Positions 43,015 through 51,860 of a stretch of 64,000 bases of DNA are shown piece after piece. Positions within the stretch are counted from its first letter, which is position 1, and each line of letters begins with the position of its first letter. Source of the DNA: Paenibacillus macerans. Lineage in GTDB: Bacteria; Bacillota; Bacilli; Paenibacillales; Paenibacillaceae. The notes under the pieces were generated by a model. That model saw nothing but the letters and a program-made list of their open reading frames with translations, was not told the origin of the DNA and made no database searches. The stretch spans positions 62,001 to 126,000 of the forward strand of contig NZ_JAMBOE010000004.1 in assembly GCF_023715465.1 (NCBI RefSeq), read 5' to 3'. The translations under genes and the position numbers were made by a program.

Positions 43015-43152
43015 TTGCCTAACTGGCTCAGCAATCAGATCATGCGTGCCTTTAACAAAAGAGACCGCCGTCAAATTCGGCTGCTGAACGATTGTTGGTT
43101 TTTTTACTACAGCCGCCGGAACAGCCAAGGCGAAACGAGCAGTATGCAGTAA
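43015..43152 (+). CDS. cmpA: Cortex morphogenetic protein CmpA
   Basis: 45 residues from a TTG at 43015, eight bases after GGAGGAGG. The sequence MPNWLSNQIMRAF, then RRQIRLLNDCWFFYYSRR matches B. subtilis CmpA, a 37-residue protein (LNQCWFFYH in the same place). CmpA works with the ClpXP adaptor role in quality control of spore coat and cortex assembly. Too short to appear in many gene calls. A hairpin follows the stop. Confidence 0.88.
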   Translation: MPNWLSNQIMRAFNKRDRRQIRLLNDCWFFYYSRRNSQGETSSMQ

Positions 43153-43163
43153 CCGCTGGAAAA

Positions 43164-43199
43164 AGCCGTCCCTCCGCTTATGGCAGGTTGGGGACGGCT
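43164..43199 (+). terminator. Hairpin after cmpA
   Basis: AGCCGTCCC pairs with GGGACGGCT; the tail GCTTCATTT is only moderately T-rich. Confidence 0.6.
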
Positions 43200-43267
43200 G
43201 CTTCATTTAAGTGTGAATTTCACGTACCATGCACCGGAGCTCCCGGCAAACCTATCCGCCCTTCCCC

Positions 43268-43460
43268 CCTCATTGGAAAATATCCAATAGATTCACGAAA
43301 TCGGACGAAATTTTTGAGCACTCATTGGAAAATATCCAATAGATTTCGATCAAATGGCCTGGTTTGCACCCTACTGAGACTATTCTATTGGAAAATTTCC
43401 AATCAAGCCACTTAATTTCCCATTGAATTTCCAAATCCATTGGATATATCCAATCAGGAC
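43268..43460. repeat. Cluster of ATTGGAAAATATCCAAT palindromes (copy 1)
   Basis: Four palindromes in about 190 bases: 43272-43288, 43324-43340, 43387-43403 and the perfect ATTGGATATATCCAAT at 43439-43454. Flanks are shared too (CTC before, AGATT after the first two; CAAGC after the third). The gap 43200-43525 holds nothing else. Confidence 0.8.
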
Positions 43461-43525
43461 GAAAAACACAGAAGACGGGAGTTCTGTTATCAAGCTTACT
43501 CTCCCGCCCCACGTTCTGGCTAAAC

Positions 43526-46042
43526 TCACAACAACGGCACTAGCTGGCCATCGCAATATCGCGCTTGCCGAAGCGCCTCGCCCGGCTGCGCCCGCAGCAC
43601 CAGCCCTTCCTCCCGCATCACGATTTGCCGTGGGTATGCGGCGTAGCTGGTGATAAGCCAGCCATCCCCATCCCCATCCCCATCCCCATCCCCATCCCCA
43701 TCACGCGTCAAGCAGCCGTTGGCGCAGCGAAGCCGCCCCTGCTCATCGCGGTACAAATAAGCGGTCGTGCCGAACCCGAGCAGATACGCCACCAGTTCCT
43801 CGCCCATGTCCCAGTCGTCGCCCGAAGCATTCGCGAACAAGCGCGCAAACAACGGGTCGCTCGCGTCCCGGAACACCGATTGGCCGAACCGGTTGCGCGA
43901 CAGGGACGGCATGTTCAGATTGGGGGCGGCGACGCTGTAGGTCGAAGCGGCTTCACCCGGCTGCAGGCGGCGCGGCGTCGACACCACGTTCCAGTCGTAG
44001 CAGTTAAAAACGGCCATGCTGGCCCGGTATGCCGCTTCCAGATACTGCGGGTCGCCCAAGTGCTCGTAAGCCGTCCGCGCCGAAGCCGCGACCAAACCGC
44101 CCCACAGGGAGTGAATCATATAAGACAACGCTTCCCACCAGCGGTCCGGATTTTGCGCCCGGTAATCGTTGCTGAAGCCGATGTTGGCCAAAATCAGCCG
44201 TGCATACTGCTCCCCCTCGCTGGTCATGCCGACGCGCAGCAGCGTTTCGCAGGTCGGACCGAACCCCGCATTGTCGTAAAAATGCTCGGTGACAGCCCCG
44301 GCAAACTGCCGGACATTCCGCTTGAGCCGGCTTCCGAACGCTTCCCACAGCGCCTGCAAACGGCGAAGCTCCCCGGTCAGGCCGGCGGCCGCCAAATCCG
44401 CCAGCAGGTCTTGAACGTACATAGTAAATACGCCGTTTAAGCCCGTCTCGTTTTTTTCCCGCTGTCCCTCGTGGCATTGCGGATCCAACCGCACGCACAA
44501 AACTTCGGCGGCCCACGCCAGGTACGTTTGCGGCGGATGGAGCTTTAGCAGCGCCGCGTCCATCCGGGAGAGCAAATAAAACACATGGGCGATGTAATCC
44601 AGATCGAAAATCCGGTAAAACGTCCCGTACAAAACGCGCGGCCGGGAGAAATCGCCGCCTTCGAACCAATGGTTTTTCATGTCCATTACCGCCGAGGCTT
44701 CGGCTATGGCCACCTGCTCAGGGGCCGGGACCGCCAAGCTGTTTTTCATCAGCAAAAAAGCCAGCTTACCCAAAGATTCGCCCTGGTTGGACAGCGGCAA
44801 AAAAGCGTGCGGTCTGCCCTCAATCCCCGCGGGATCGTAATTGTTCCGGCACAGCCATTCAGCCCGCTTCTCCAGAATGCGGTCGATCGGCTCCAGCACG
44901 TTCCAGATCAGCACATCCTTGCGCCCGTCATCCAGCGTCAGCTCCAGCTTGTGTTCGCCAGGCTGCTCCCGCCGCAAAGAGACGCGCAGCACCTCCCCGC
45001 GCTCGCCGTCCGCGGCAAACCGCTCCGTCACCGTTTCCTCTGCAGCTAACCGCTTCGCCACCGCTTCCTCTACAGCAAACCGCTCCGCCACCGCTTCCTC
45101 GCGACGACGGAAGCTTCCAGCAGCTTCGGGAACCGCGGAAACCACGCGGATTTCCCGCACGCGCTCCCCCGCCGGGAGCTCCAGCTCCGCTTCAAACGTT
45201 CCTCCCCGGACCAACACTGGCGTATAGTTCCAGCGCGGATGGCCGTACGCCATCGCCTGCCGATAGAAATCATCCCGTCCCTCGCAGGAAGCGATGGCAT
45301 ATTCCCAACTCATATTCTGACCGGCCTCCAACACGACCGGATGATATGCTTCCCCATAAATCCAGTCCGCCGCCGCCGACTCCGGCATCGAGCCGCCGTC
45401 CTCCACCAGCGACAGGCGGTGAAACAGCACCCCGTCCAGCGAAGGCGAAACCTGCTCCAAAAAACGGTTCTCGTACCGGCAGAACGAACCGAACGCCGCC
45501 GTCCGCCCTTTAACCCCGTACACCGCCAGATGAGGCGCCTCATCGCTGCGCCGGATCGCCGCAAACTTGGCGAAATCGCCGCCCAAATGGGCAAAAACCG
45601 CGCACGATTGCTGCATATTGCGCAGTACGTTTTCATCCCGAAACATTACGTAGGCGAGCGAAAACCAAATATGCAGCCCCTCGATCCGAACGCTTTTGTC
45701 CGCCCGGTTTTCGCACTCGATGATCCAACGGACCCGGCCCTCCTCCAGCGCATAGGTCAGACCGACCTCCAGCTTACCCGCTTTGAACCGGACCTGCATC
45801 CGGCTATCGCTTTCCCGCGTGATTTCCGGCGTTAATTCCGCACTATTCAGCGTCTGGCCGTCCACCACCGCCGTCCATTCCCCAAACAGCTTATCCAGCG
45901 TATCCTCATACCCCGCTTCGGCCAGATACTCCGGGTCCACCACCCAGTTCATGCCAGCGGGATCCTCTTTCATCAACAGCGCCGTTACCGCGCCGCGTCC
46001 GTTAAAAGCCAGTTCAAACTTTGCATTGCTCAGTATGGTCAT
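43526..46042 (-). CDS. Large glycoside-hydrolase-like protein (DUF5695-like)
   Basis: 838 residues, no signal peptide. The N-terminal 250 residues are beta-rich; the C-terminal 450 look like an (alpha/alpha)-barrel as in many hydrolases (GLTGELRRLQALWEAFGSRL, WWEALSYMIHSLWGGLVAAS, ARTAYEHLGDPQYLEAAYRA). The pattern recalls DUF5695, but the assignment is from memory. Two odd features: three 10-residue repeats (EEAVAERFAV-type, 45018-45107) and a (DG)7 stretch near the C-terminus (43662-43703). It is the last gene of the LacI-controlled operon, after two permeases and a binding protein, so it probably acts on the imported sugar. Start follows GGAGGGTGGAG. Confidence 0.8.
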   Translation of the reverse strand: MTILSNAKFELAFNGRGAVTALLMKEDPAGMNWVVDPEYLAEAGYEDTLDKLFGEWTAVVDGQTLNSAELTPEITRESDSRMQVRFKAGKLEVGLTYALEEGRVRWIIECENRADKSVRIEGLHIWFSLAYVMFRDENVLRNMQQSCAVFAHLGGDFAKFAAIRRSDEAPHLAVYGVKGRTAAFGSFCRYENRFLEQVSPSLDGVLFHRLSLVEDGGSMPESAAADWIYGEAYHPVVLEAGQNMSWEYAIASCEGRDDFYRQAMAYGHPRWNYTPVLVRGGTFEAELELPAGERVREIRVVSAVPEAAGSFRRREEAVAERFAVEEAVAKRLAAEETVTERFAADGERGEVLRVSLRREQPGEHKLELTLDDGRKDVLIWNVLEPIDRILEKRAEWLCRNNYDPAGIEGRPHAFLPLSNQGESLGKLAFLLMKNSLAVPAPEQVAIAEASAVMDMKNHWFEGGDFSRPRVLYGTFYRIFDLDYIAHVFYLLSRMDAALLKLHPPQTYLAWAAEVLCVRLDPQCHEGQREKNETGLNGVFTMYVQDLLADLAAAGLTGELRRLQALWEAFGSRLKRNVRQFAGAVTEHFYDNAGFGPTCETLLRVGMTSEGEQYARLILANIGFSNDYRAQNPDRWWEALSYMIHSLWGGLVAASARTAYEHLGDPQYLEAAYRASMAVFNCYDWNVVSTPRRLQPGEAASTYSVAAPNLNMPSLSRNRFGQSVFRDASDPLFARLFANASGDDWDMGEELVAYLLGFGTTAYLYRDEQGRLRCANGCLTRDGDGDGDGDGDGDGWLITSYAAYPRQIVMREEGLVLRAQPGEALRQARYCDGQLVPLL
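43662..43703 (-). repeat. Hexanucleotide tandem repeat (CCATCC)n in a coding region
   Basis: Six perfect CCATCC units plus one imperfect one, in frame, coding for (DG)7 on the minus strand. Such tracts can change length by slippage but would keep the frame. Confidence 0.9.
45018..45107 (-). repeat. Three tandem 30-base repeats in a coding region
   Basis: Units start AACCGCT(C/T)CG(T/C)CACCG(T/C)TTCCTC, at 45018, 45048 and 45078, coding for EEAVAERFAV-type decamers in frame. Confidence 0.8.
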
Positions 46043-46071
46043 GTTTCTCCACCCTCCGTCATGACGGCTTG

Positions 46072-46911
46072 TTATTTTTTGACACCGCTAAGCGAAATAC
46101 CTCCCAGAATCAAATTTTGCGTAAAATAGAACAGTGTGGCCGGAAACAGCACCGACAGGCAGGAAATCGCCATCAGCTTCTCGTATTCGATGTTGAATGC
46201 ATTTTTGAACAGATTGATCCCCAGCGGCAGCGTATACATACTCTGGTCGTTGATAAAGATCAGCGGCGTCAAAAACTCGTTCCAGCACCATACGAAATGG
46301 AATACGCCGATAACGACGACGATCGGCCGGCATAACGGGAGGATGATTTTCCAGTAAATCTGCCAGCGGTTGCAGCCGTCGATTTCCGCCGCTTCGTCCA
46401 GGTCGCGCGGCACGCCCATAATAAACTGCCGGGCCAGGAAAATGAAAAACGCGGAACCAAACGCCCCCGGTAAAATCATCGGCCACAGCGTGTTGATCAT
46501 TCCCAGCTTGTTGTATTCGATATAAAGCGGAATCGCCGTGACGTCCCATGGAATCACCATCGTGCCGATGACGAGCAGAAACAGGGCGTTCCGGCCCCAA
46601 AAATTAATCCGTGCGAACCCGAAAGCGACCATCGTCGCGGACAGCATGGCAAACGGCGTGGAAACGCCCACCACGATCAGCGTATTGAGCAAAAACCGCC
46701 CAAACGGCTGGGCGTTCCAGGCATCGGCAAAATTGCGGAACTGCCATGTTTCTGGAAACAGCTCCGGCTTCGGTGTAAAAATATCCTCCGGCGCTTTCAG
46801 CGCGGTGGACAGCATCCAGGCGATCGGAAACAGGAACGCCGCGGCAAGCAGCAGGATCAAAATTTGGAACAGTAGCGTCTGAATTCGTTTTTTTCGCGCC
46901 AGTGTGTGCAT
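46072..46911 (-). CDS. MalG-type sugar ABC permease (second importer)
   Basis: 279 residues, six membrane helices, EAA loop EAAEIDGCNRWQIYWKIILP. Its ATG shares bases with the preceding permease stop (TGATG), so translation is coupled. Start follows GGAGGTG. Confidence 0.92.
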   Translation of the reverse strand: MHTLARKKRIQTLLFQILILLLAAAFLFPIAWMLSTALKAPEDIFTPKPELFPETWQFRNFADAWNAQPFGRFLLNTLIVVGVSTPFAMLSATMVAFGFARINFWGRNALFLLVIGTMVIPWDVTAIPLYIEYNKLGMINTLWPMILPGAFGSAFFIFLARQFIMGVPRDLDEAAEIDGCNRWQIYWKIILPLCRPIVVVIGVFHFVWCWNEFLTPLIFINDQSMYTLPLGINLFKNAFNIEYEKLMAISCLSVLFPATLFYFTQNLILGGISLSGVKK

Positions 46912-47849
46912 CAGTGTCCACCTCCATCGGCTTCATAGTACACCCAATATTTCGACGATTTAAGAATGAGTCCGGTCAGCAGCACGATCAGAACAAACAT
47001 CACCCATGCCATCGCGGAAGCGTACCCCATTTTGAAATGGGTAAAAGCGTTGCGGTACACGTGCAGGGAATAGAAGTACGTCGAGTTGGCCGGGCCCCCG
47101 CCGGTCAGAACAAACGCGAGCACGATCGTCTGGAAAGCCGAGATCAGGCTGGTCAGAATGTTGAACAGAATCGTCGGCGTGATCAGCGGAAGCGTAATGT
47201 TGAAAAATTTGCGGATCGGACCGGCGCCGTCGATATCGGCGGCCTCGTAATATTCCGACGAAACGGAACGCAGTGCCGACAAGTACAACACCATCGGTGA
47301 TCCGACGCCCCACAGCGCGATAAAGATCAAAGCGTATAAAGCGACATTCGGGTCGGTTAGCCAATGCACCCGCGGCAGGCCGGCAAGCTCCAGCATGTAA
47401 TTGACCGGTCCGAAATCATCGTTCAGCATCCAACTGAAAATCAGCGCCAAGGTAACCCCCTGAATCAAGGATGGCAAGTAAAAAACGGCCCTGAACAGCT
47501 TGATGCCATATGAAGCCCGGTTCAGCAGCACGGCGATAAGGATCGCGAAGATCACCTGGAGCGGAACCATGATAAACACATACTTAAACGTGACGGTCAT
47601 GGCATTCCAATAAAATGGGTCGGCCGTAAACATCTGCACATAGTTTTGAATCCCGATAATCTCGGGACTGCCGACCATATTCCACTCGGTAAAACTGATA
47701 ACCAGCGAAAACATCATCGGGAAAAGCATCAACAGGAGGAATCCGATCAGCCACGGAGAGATAAAGAACAGGCCTGCGAAATTTTCGCGCCGTCTTTTCC
47801 GTCTGGCCGCACGGCGAAACATGGCGGCATCCGAGCCGGCTGCTTGCAT
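46911..47849 (-). CDS. MalF-type sugar ABC permease (second importer)
   Basis: 312 residues, basic N-terminus (RRAARRKRRRENF), six membrane helices, EAA loop EAADIDGAGPIRKFFNITLP. Start follows GAGGTGAT. Part of the LacI-controlled operon. Confidence 0.92.
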   Translation of the reverse strand: MQAAGSDAAMFRRAARRKRRRENFAGLFFISPWLIGFLLLMLFPMMFSLVISFTEWNMVGSPEIIGIQNYVQMFTADPFYWNAMTVTFKYVFIMVPLQVIFAILIAVLLNRASYGIKLFRAVFYLPSLIQGVTLALIFSWMLNDDFGPVNYMLELAGLPRVHWLTDPNVALYALIFIALWGVGSPMVLYLSALRSVSSEYYEAADIDGAGPIRKFFNITLPLITPTILFNILTSLISAFQTIVLAFVLTGGGPANSTYFYSLHVYRNAFTHFKMGYASAMAWVMFVLIVLLTGLILKSSKYWVYYEADGGGH

Positions 47850-47909
47850 TTTGTCATCACCTCGTTTGGGGAAACACGGGAAACGCCGTAAGCGCTTCCC
47901 GCAATTCCG

Positions 47910-49208
47910 TTACTTTAATACCGCTTGCGCTTGCTTTGATGCGTCATCCAGCGTTTTCTGAATATCGGCGTTGCCGTAGAAAATGGCCTGTACCCCGGCA
48001 CGGATCAAATCTTCCGCTTGGCTCCACTTCTCATGGCGCATGCTGGCGATCAGCTTATCGGTGCCTTCCAATTCCTTGGCGAAGGACTCCAAATAAGGAT
48101 CTTTGGCATAACCGTTCTCTTCATCCACGGAAATGACCGGCGAAAAGGCGAATTTGTCGGCCGTAATGATTTTGATGCCTTCCTCGCCTGACATGAACTT
48201 GATCAGCTCCCAGGCGGCTTCCTTGTTTTTGCCTGATTTCGGCATGGAATAGCCCGACGTATGGATGATACCTTTCAGATTGCCGCCTTCGGGAAGCGGA
48301 TGCGTTACGGTCCCGATATCCAGCTTGCCTTCCTTCAGCATATCCCCCAGCGGCCACATGCCGTTGTCAAACATGGCGATCTGCCCGGTTTGGAAAGACT
48401 CCAGCCCGTTATTGGTGCTGAATTTGCCGGCTGAATTGATTTTGGAGGAGGCGTCGTACAATTGCTTCAGGAATGTCATCGTCTGCACATTTTCCGGGCT
48501 GTTCAGCACACCTTCGACCGTTTTACCGTCATCGCTGACCATATCCCCGCCATTGCTCCAGAAATAAGGCTGCATCGTCATTACGTCATCCGGCGTCATA
48601 ATAAAGCCGTATTGGCCCGGTTTGGTTAATTTTTGCACCGTATCGACGAACTCGCCCCAGGTCCAGCCGTCCTGCGGATAAGCAACGCCCGCTTCGTCAA
48701 ACAGCTTTTTGTTGTAGTAAATCGCCCGCGTGGAATAAGTCGTCGGAAGCCCCCACAGCTTTCCGTCATATTTCATGTAATCCATAATGATGGGATAATA
48801 TTTGTTCAAATCGTAGTTGTCTTTGTCCACCCAGGTTTGCATATCCTCCAGCGCCCCTCCCGGGACATAAAGCGGATAATTCCAAGCCATAAACACATCG
48901 GGCGCCGTCTCGGAAGCAAGGGAAGTCAACAGCTTCTGGTCGTAGTTGTCCGGTACGGATTCTACTTTGACCTTGATGTTCGGATGTTTTTCCATAAAAG
49001 CGTTGATCGCGTTTTGATAAGGCTGCAGCGTTTGTCCGGAATCCCAGGTCATAAACCGCAGCGTCACTTGCTCTGCCCCGTTTTCTCCGCCGTCTGCCGC
49101 TCCGCCTGTATTGGCACCGCTTTCATTTTTGCCCCCGCAAGCGGACAACAGACTGAGACATAACGCGCTGACCAAGGCAAGGACAAACCATTTTTTGCTC
49201 TTTTTCAC
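47910..49208 (-). CDS. Sugar-binding lipoprotein (second importer)
   Basis: 432 residues from a GTG at 49208, five bases after AGGAGGGG; an in-frame ATG at 49283 would spoil the signal peptide. Lipobox SLLSAC, acylated Cys at 24, then Gly/Asn/Ala linker. CUT1 family pattern: VTLRFMTWDSGQTLQPYQNA, KEAAWELIKFMSGEEGIKII. First gene of the operon. A LacI operator lies about 90 bases upstream. Confidence 0.92.
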   Translation of the reverse strand: MKKSKKWFVLALVSALCLSLLSACGGKNESGANTGGAADGGENGAEQVTLRFMTWDSGQTLQPYQNAINAFMEKHPNIKVKVESVPDNYDQKLLTSLASETAPDVFMAWNYPLYVPGGALEDMQTWVDKDNYDLNKYYPIIMDYMKYDGKLWGLPTTYSTRAIYYNKKLFDEAGVAYPQDGWTWGEFVDTVQKLTKPGQYGFIMTPDDVMTMQPYFWSNGGDMVSDDGKTVEGVLNSPENVQTMTFLKQLYDASSKINSAGKFSTNNGLESFQTGQIAMFDNGMWPLGDMLKEGKLDIGTVTHPLPEGGNLKGIIHTSGYSMPKSGKNKEAAWELIKFMSGEEGIKIITADKFAFSPVISVDEENGYAKDPYLESFAKELEGTDKLIASMRHEKWSQAEDLIRAGVQAIFYGNADIQKTLDDASKQAQAVLK

Positions 49209-49297
49209 ACGAACCCCTCCTGAAAATTTATGGTTGATGTTATATGTGAACTTGCGGGGCCAGCCTTGACTCCCCATTCGCAAGGTATCACCGCACC

Positions 49298-49319
49298 AAA
49301 ATCTAAACGTTTAGATTTT
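49298..49319 (-). promoter_or_regulatory. LacI-type operator before the binding-protein operon
   Basis: A perfect 22-base palindrome with half-site AAAATCTAAAC and centre C-G, the layout of LacI/GalR operators. Lies between the regulator stop and the operon. Confidence 0.8.
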
Positions 49320-49388
49320 ACTGTATAAAGGAACTTTCGTAGCGAAAGTTTCCCGTTAAGTATGTGTTCAAAAAGCCGGCTTTGACGT

Positions 49389-50435
49389 TTACATGTTAAA
49401 GCCTTTCGGGGGCGCCACGGAATCCCGTTCAATCAGCCGGCATACTGGCATTCCCGGACGCTCCACATGTTTTCCCCGGATCACGCCATGCAGCGTTTCC
49501 ATTGCGCGGTAGCCCATTTCATGCAGCGGCAGATCCATAGTCGTAATCCGCGGGCTTAAATAATCGCTAAACTCCCGGTTGTCGAACCCGATGACGGACA
49601 AATCCGCCGGGATGTTCACCCCCGCTTCATTTGCAGCCTGCAGCACACCAACCGCCATCACGTCGTTCATCACGAGGATCGCCGTAGGCGGCTCGGGCAA
49701 GGACAGCAGCTCCCGGGTCAAACGATAGCCGGATTCCCGCTCCCAGTCCCCCATTTTAATCAGCAGCGGGTCAAAAGGAAGCTCGAATTCGGTCACCGCC
49801 TTGTAATAACCGTTAAGACGCAGCCGGGATGGGATGGAATCCATCAGACCGCTGATAATCGCGATTCTCCGGTGGCCCCTGCCAACCAGGTAGGACATCG
49901 CTTCGTAAGAAGCCTGTTCGTCATTGTATTGGATAGCCATGTCGTTTTGAGTATAGGCGTACGTATAAACGATCGGTTTGCCTTCGCTGTCGATCAACCC
50001 GGTTAAATCCCGGGGATGTACGCCGATGTATATGATGCCGTCAACCTGCTTGCTGAGCAGCTCGGAAACCGCGCCTGTCGCATATTTCCGGTATTGGTCC
50101 GTATGCTCGAAATCCCGGCCGATCCGTTTGTCTAGCCGCAGGTTCGTCAGCAGGATGTGCAAATCGTGGCGGTCGCCGTAATCGTTGATTCCGTCGATAA
50201 TCTCCGGCGTATTGAACACGGTGACGTCCTCGGCGATCACGCCGATCGTGTCGGTGCGCCGCCGCTTTAGGCTTTTGGCGATGTCATTCGGCTTATAGTT
50301 CAGCTCTTCGATCACGGCCAGCACCCGCTCGCGGGTTTTGGGACGGACGTTTCGCGTTCCGTTCAGCACATAAGAGACGGTCGCCGTGGATACATTGGCT
50401 TTGGCGGCAATATCTTTGATGCTCGGATTGGTCAT
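49389..50435 (-). CDS. LacI family transcriptional regulator
   Basis: 348 residues. Helix-turn-helix at the N-terminus (SIKDIAAKANVSTATVSYVL, then NGTRNVRPKTRERVLAVIEE), hinge PNDIAKSLKR and a periplasmic-binding-protein-like sensor domain. It probably represses the sugar operon downstream and its own gene, each of which has a related operator; the inducer is probably the imported sugar. Start ATG follows GAGGGGGAAC. Confidence 0.93.
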   Translation of the reverse strand: MTNPSIKDIAAKANVSTATVSYVLNGTRNVRPKTRERVLAVIEELNYKPNDIAKSLKRRRTDTIGVIAEDVTVFNTPEIIDGINDYGDRHDLHILLTNLRLDKRIGRDFEHTDQYRKYATGAVSELLSKQVDGIIYIGVHPRDLTGLIDSEGKPIVYTYAYTQNDMAIQYNDEQASYEAMSYLVGRGHRRIAIISGLMDSIPSRLRLNGYYKAVTEFELPFDPLLIKMGDWERESGYRLTRELLSLPEPPTAILVMNDVMAVGVLQAANEAGVNIPADLSVIGFDNREFSDYLSPRITTMDLPLHEMGYRAMETLHGVIRGKHVERPGMPVCRLIERDSVAPPKGFNM

Positions 50436-50468
50436 GTTCCCCCTCCCCCGGATTTAATCCGTTAAACA

Positions 50469-50490
50469 GTAATTTAATCGTTTAGATTTA
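50469..50490 (-). promoter_or_regulatory. LacI-type operator at the regulator's own promoter
   Basis: The right half GTTTAGATTTA matches the operator at 49298-49319; the left half is degenerate (about 7 of 9). It covers the predicted transcription start. Confidence 0.65.
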
Positions 50491-50497
50491 TATTCAT

Positions 50498-50526
50498 TTT
50501 ATATCACAACCCGTTTTAAGTTGCAA
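50498..50526 (-). promoter_or_regulatory. Promoter of the LacI regulator gene
   Basis: On the minus strand TTGCAA, a 17-base spacer ending in TGA, then TATAAA (extended -10). Confidence 0.65.
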
Positions 50527-50643
50527 GCGGTTTCTTGTGTAGTATTTTCAAATTTGAAGGAAATTGTCGATCATTCGCGAATTATTTCTCATTAATGTGA
50601 TAGGTGGCGGGACTAAAGCATTTTTTGCATAGGAGGCGTTGCG

Positions 50644-51327
50644 ATGAACGAATTGGAGTTAATACGGAGCTTTCCTTTTTTCGAGCATCTTACTTACGCC
50701 GATTTGGCCAAAATCGCCCCGTTATTCATCACGCGGGAATACGATAAAGGAACGATCGTTTTTCACGAGGCCGATGAAGGGGACGAACTGTATTTGATTC
50801 AATCCGGCAAAATCCATATTTATCGCAATGACGAAAACCGGGAAATCATTCTTTCCGTGCTGAGCGAAGGGGATTTTTTCGGAGAAATGGCTTTGCTGGA
50901 AAGTTTACAGGATCGTGCCGCTTCCGCCCGGGCCATTGAGAAATCAGTGCTCTATGTTCTCAAACGGCGGGACTTCATATGCATGCTGATGCATAATCCG
51001 CTCATCTGCCTGAAAATTTTGGAGACCGCCCTAAGCCGGCTGAGCAAAGCAAACGAAGTGATTATGGATTTAACGCTGTTTGATGCCCGGACGCGGATCG
51101 TCAGAACCTTGCTGAGGCTGATCGAGCAGCATGGAACGCGCAAACCCGAAGGTTTCCTCATCGCCTTCAAGCTCACTCACCAGCAGCTCGCCGACATGTC
51201 CGGAACCGTCAGGGAGACCGTAACCAAAGTGATGCAGGATTTGCAGTGCAGCGAATTGATCCGGGTGGACAAGAAGATGATTCTTGTCTGCGACCCGGAT
51301 AAACTGAAGCAGTCCGTTGGTCTGTAG
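50644..51327 (+). CDS. Crp/Fnr family transcriptional regulator
   Basis: 227 residues. Cyclic-nucleotide-binding fold at about 15-125 (GTIVFHEADEGDELYLIQSG, EGDFFGEMALLES) and a winged helix at 150-225 with LTHQQLADMSGTVRETVTKV. No Cys cluster for Fe-S binding is visible in the N-terminus. Start follows TAGGAGGCG by four bases. The family is broad; the signal and targets are not evident. Confidence 0.9.
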   Translation: MNELELIRSFPFFEHLTYADLAKIAPLFITREYDKGTIVFHEADEGDELYLIQSGKIHIYRNDENREIILSVLSEGDFFGEMALLESLQDRAASARAIEKSVLYVLKRRDFICMLMHNPLICLKILETALSRLSKANEVIMDLTLFDARTRIVRTLLRLIEQHGTRKPEGFLIAFKLTHQQLADMSGTVRETVTKVMQDLQCSELIRVDKKMILVCDPDKLKQSVGL

Positions 51328-51399
51328 CGGTTTTAAAGGTGCATGATAAGCGATCAACATACTCTCCTGAAAGCCAGAAATATTGGAGCCGCATTCACG

Positions 51400-51592
51400 C
51401 TCTCATTGGAAATATCCAATAGATTGCCGGAAATCGAACACCATTTTGAACCCTCATTGGAAAAAATCCATTAGATTTTGCTCAAACCGCCTGTTTTGCC
51501 TCCCACTGAGCACCGTCTATTGGAAAATATCCAATCAAGCGACTGTATTTACCAGCATTCTTCCAATTCTATTGGATATATCCAATGACATC
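51400..51592. repeat. Cluster of ATTGGAAAATATCCAAT palindromes (copy 2)
   Basis: Palindromes at 51405-51420, 51456-51472, 51519-51535 and 51571-51586 (the last identical to the fourth of copy 1). The gap 51328-51793 holds nothing else identifiable. Confidence 0.8.
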
Positions 51593-51793
51593 ATTTCACC
51601 TATTAGATTTAGTTGTTGACTCTGGGCGATTAGTTGCAAAACGTACAATTAGATAGCAATAAAAAAGCGGGTTAACACGTTTTAATTGCTTTTACAACTA
51701 TTCAAAGGCATTCCCAGAGGCGACGTGCTTTCTAAGACGATAAACCATGTTGAGGAGTATTATTTTCCTACGGCTGTAGTCTATTATCTAAAG

Positions 51794-51832
51794 AAAGTGC
51801 CGGGCCTACTGAAGACCAGCACCCGGCACTTT
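51794..51832 (-). terminator. Hairpin after tex
   Basis: AAAGTGCCGGG pairs perfectly with CCCGGCACTTT; on the minus strand CTTTAG follows. About 28 bases past the tex stop. Confidence 0.7.
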
Positions 51833-51860
51833 AAACATTTGTTCATTCTGCGGCTTTAGA

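Noticed and set aside
43268..43460. CRISPR array
   Set aside because: Repeats are palindromic, unevenly spaced and differ from each other; no uniform spacers and no cas genes.
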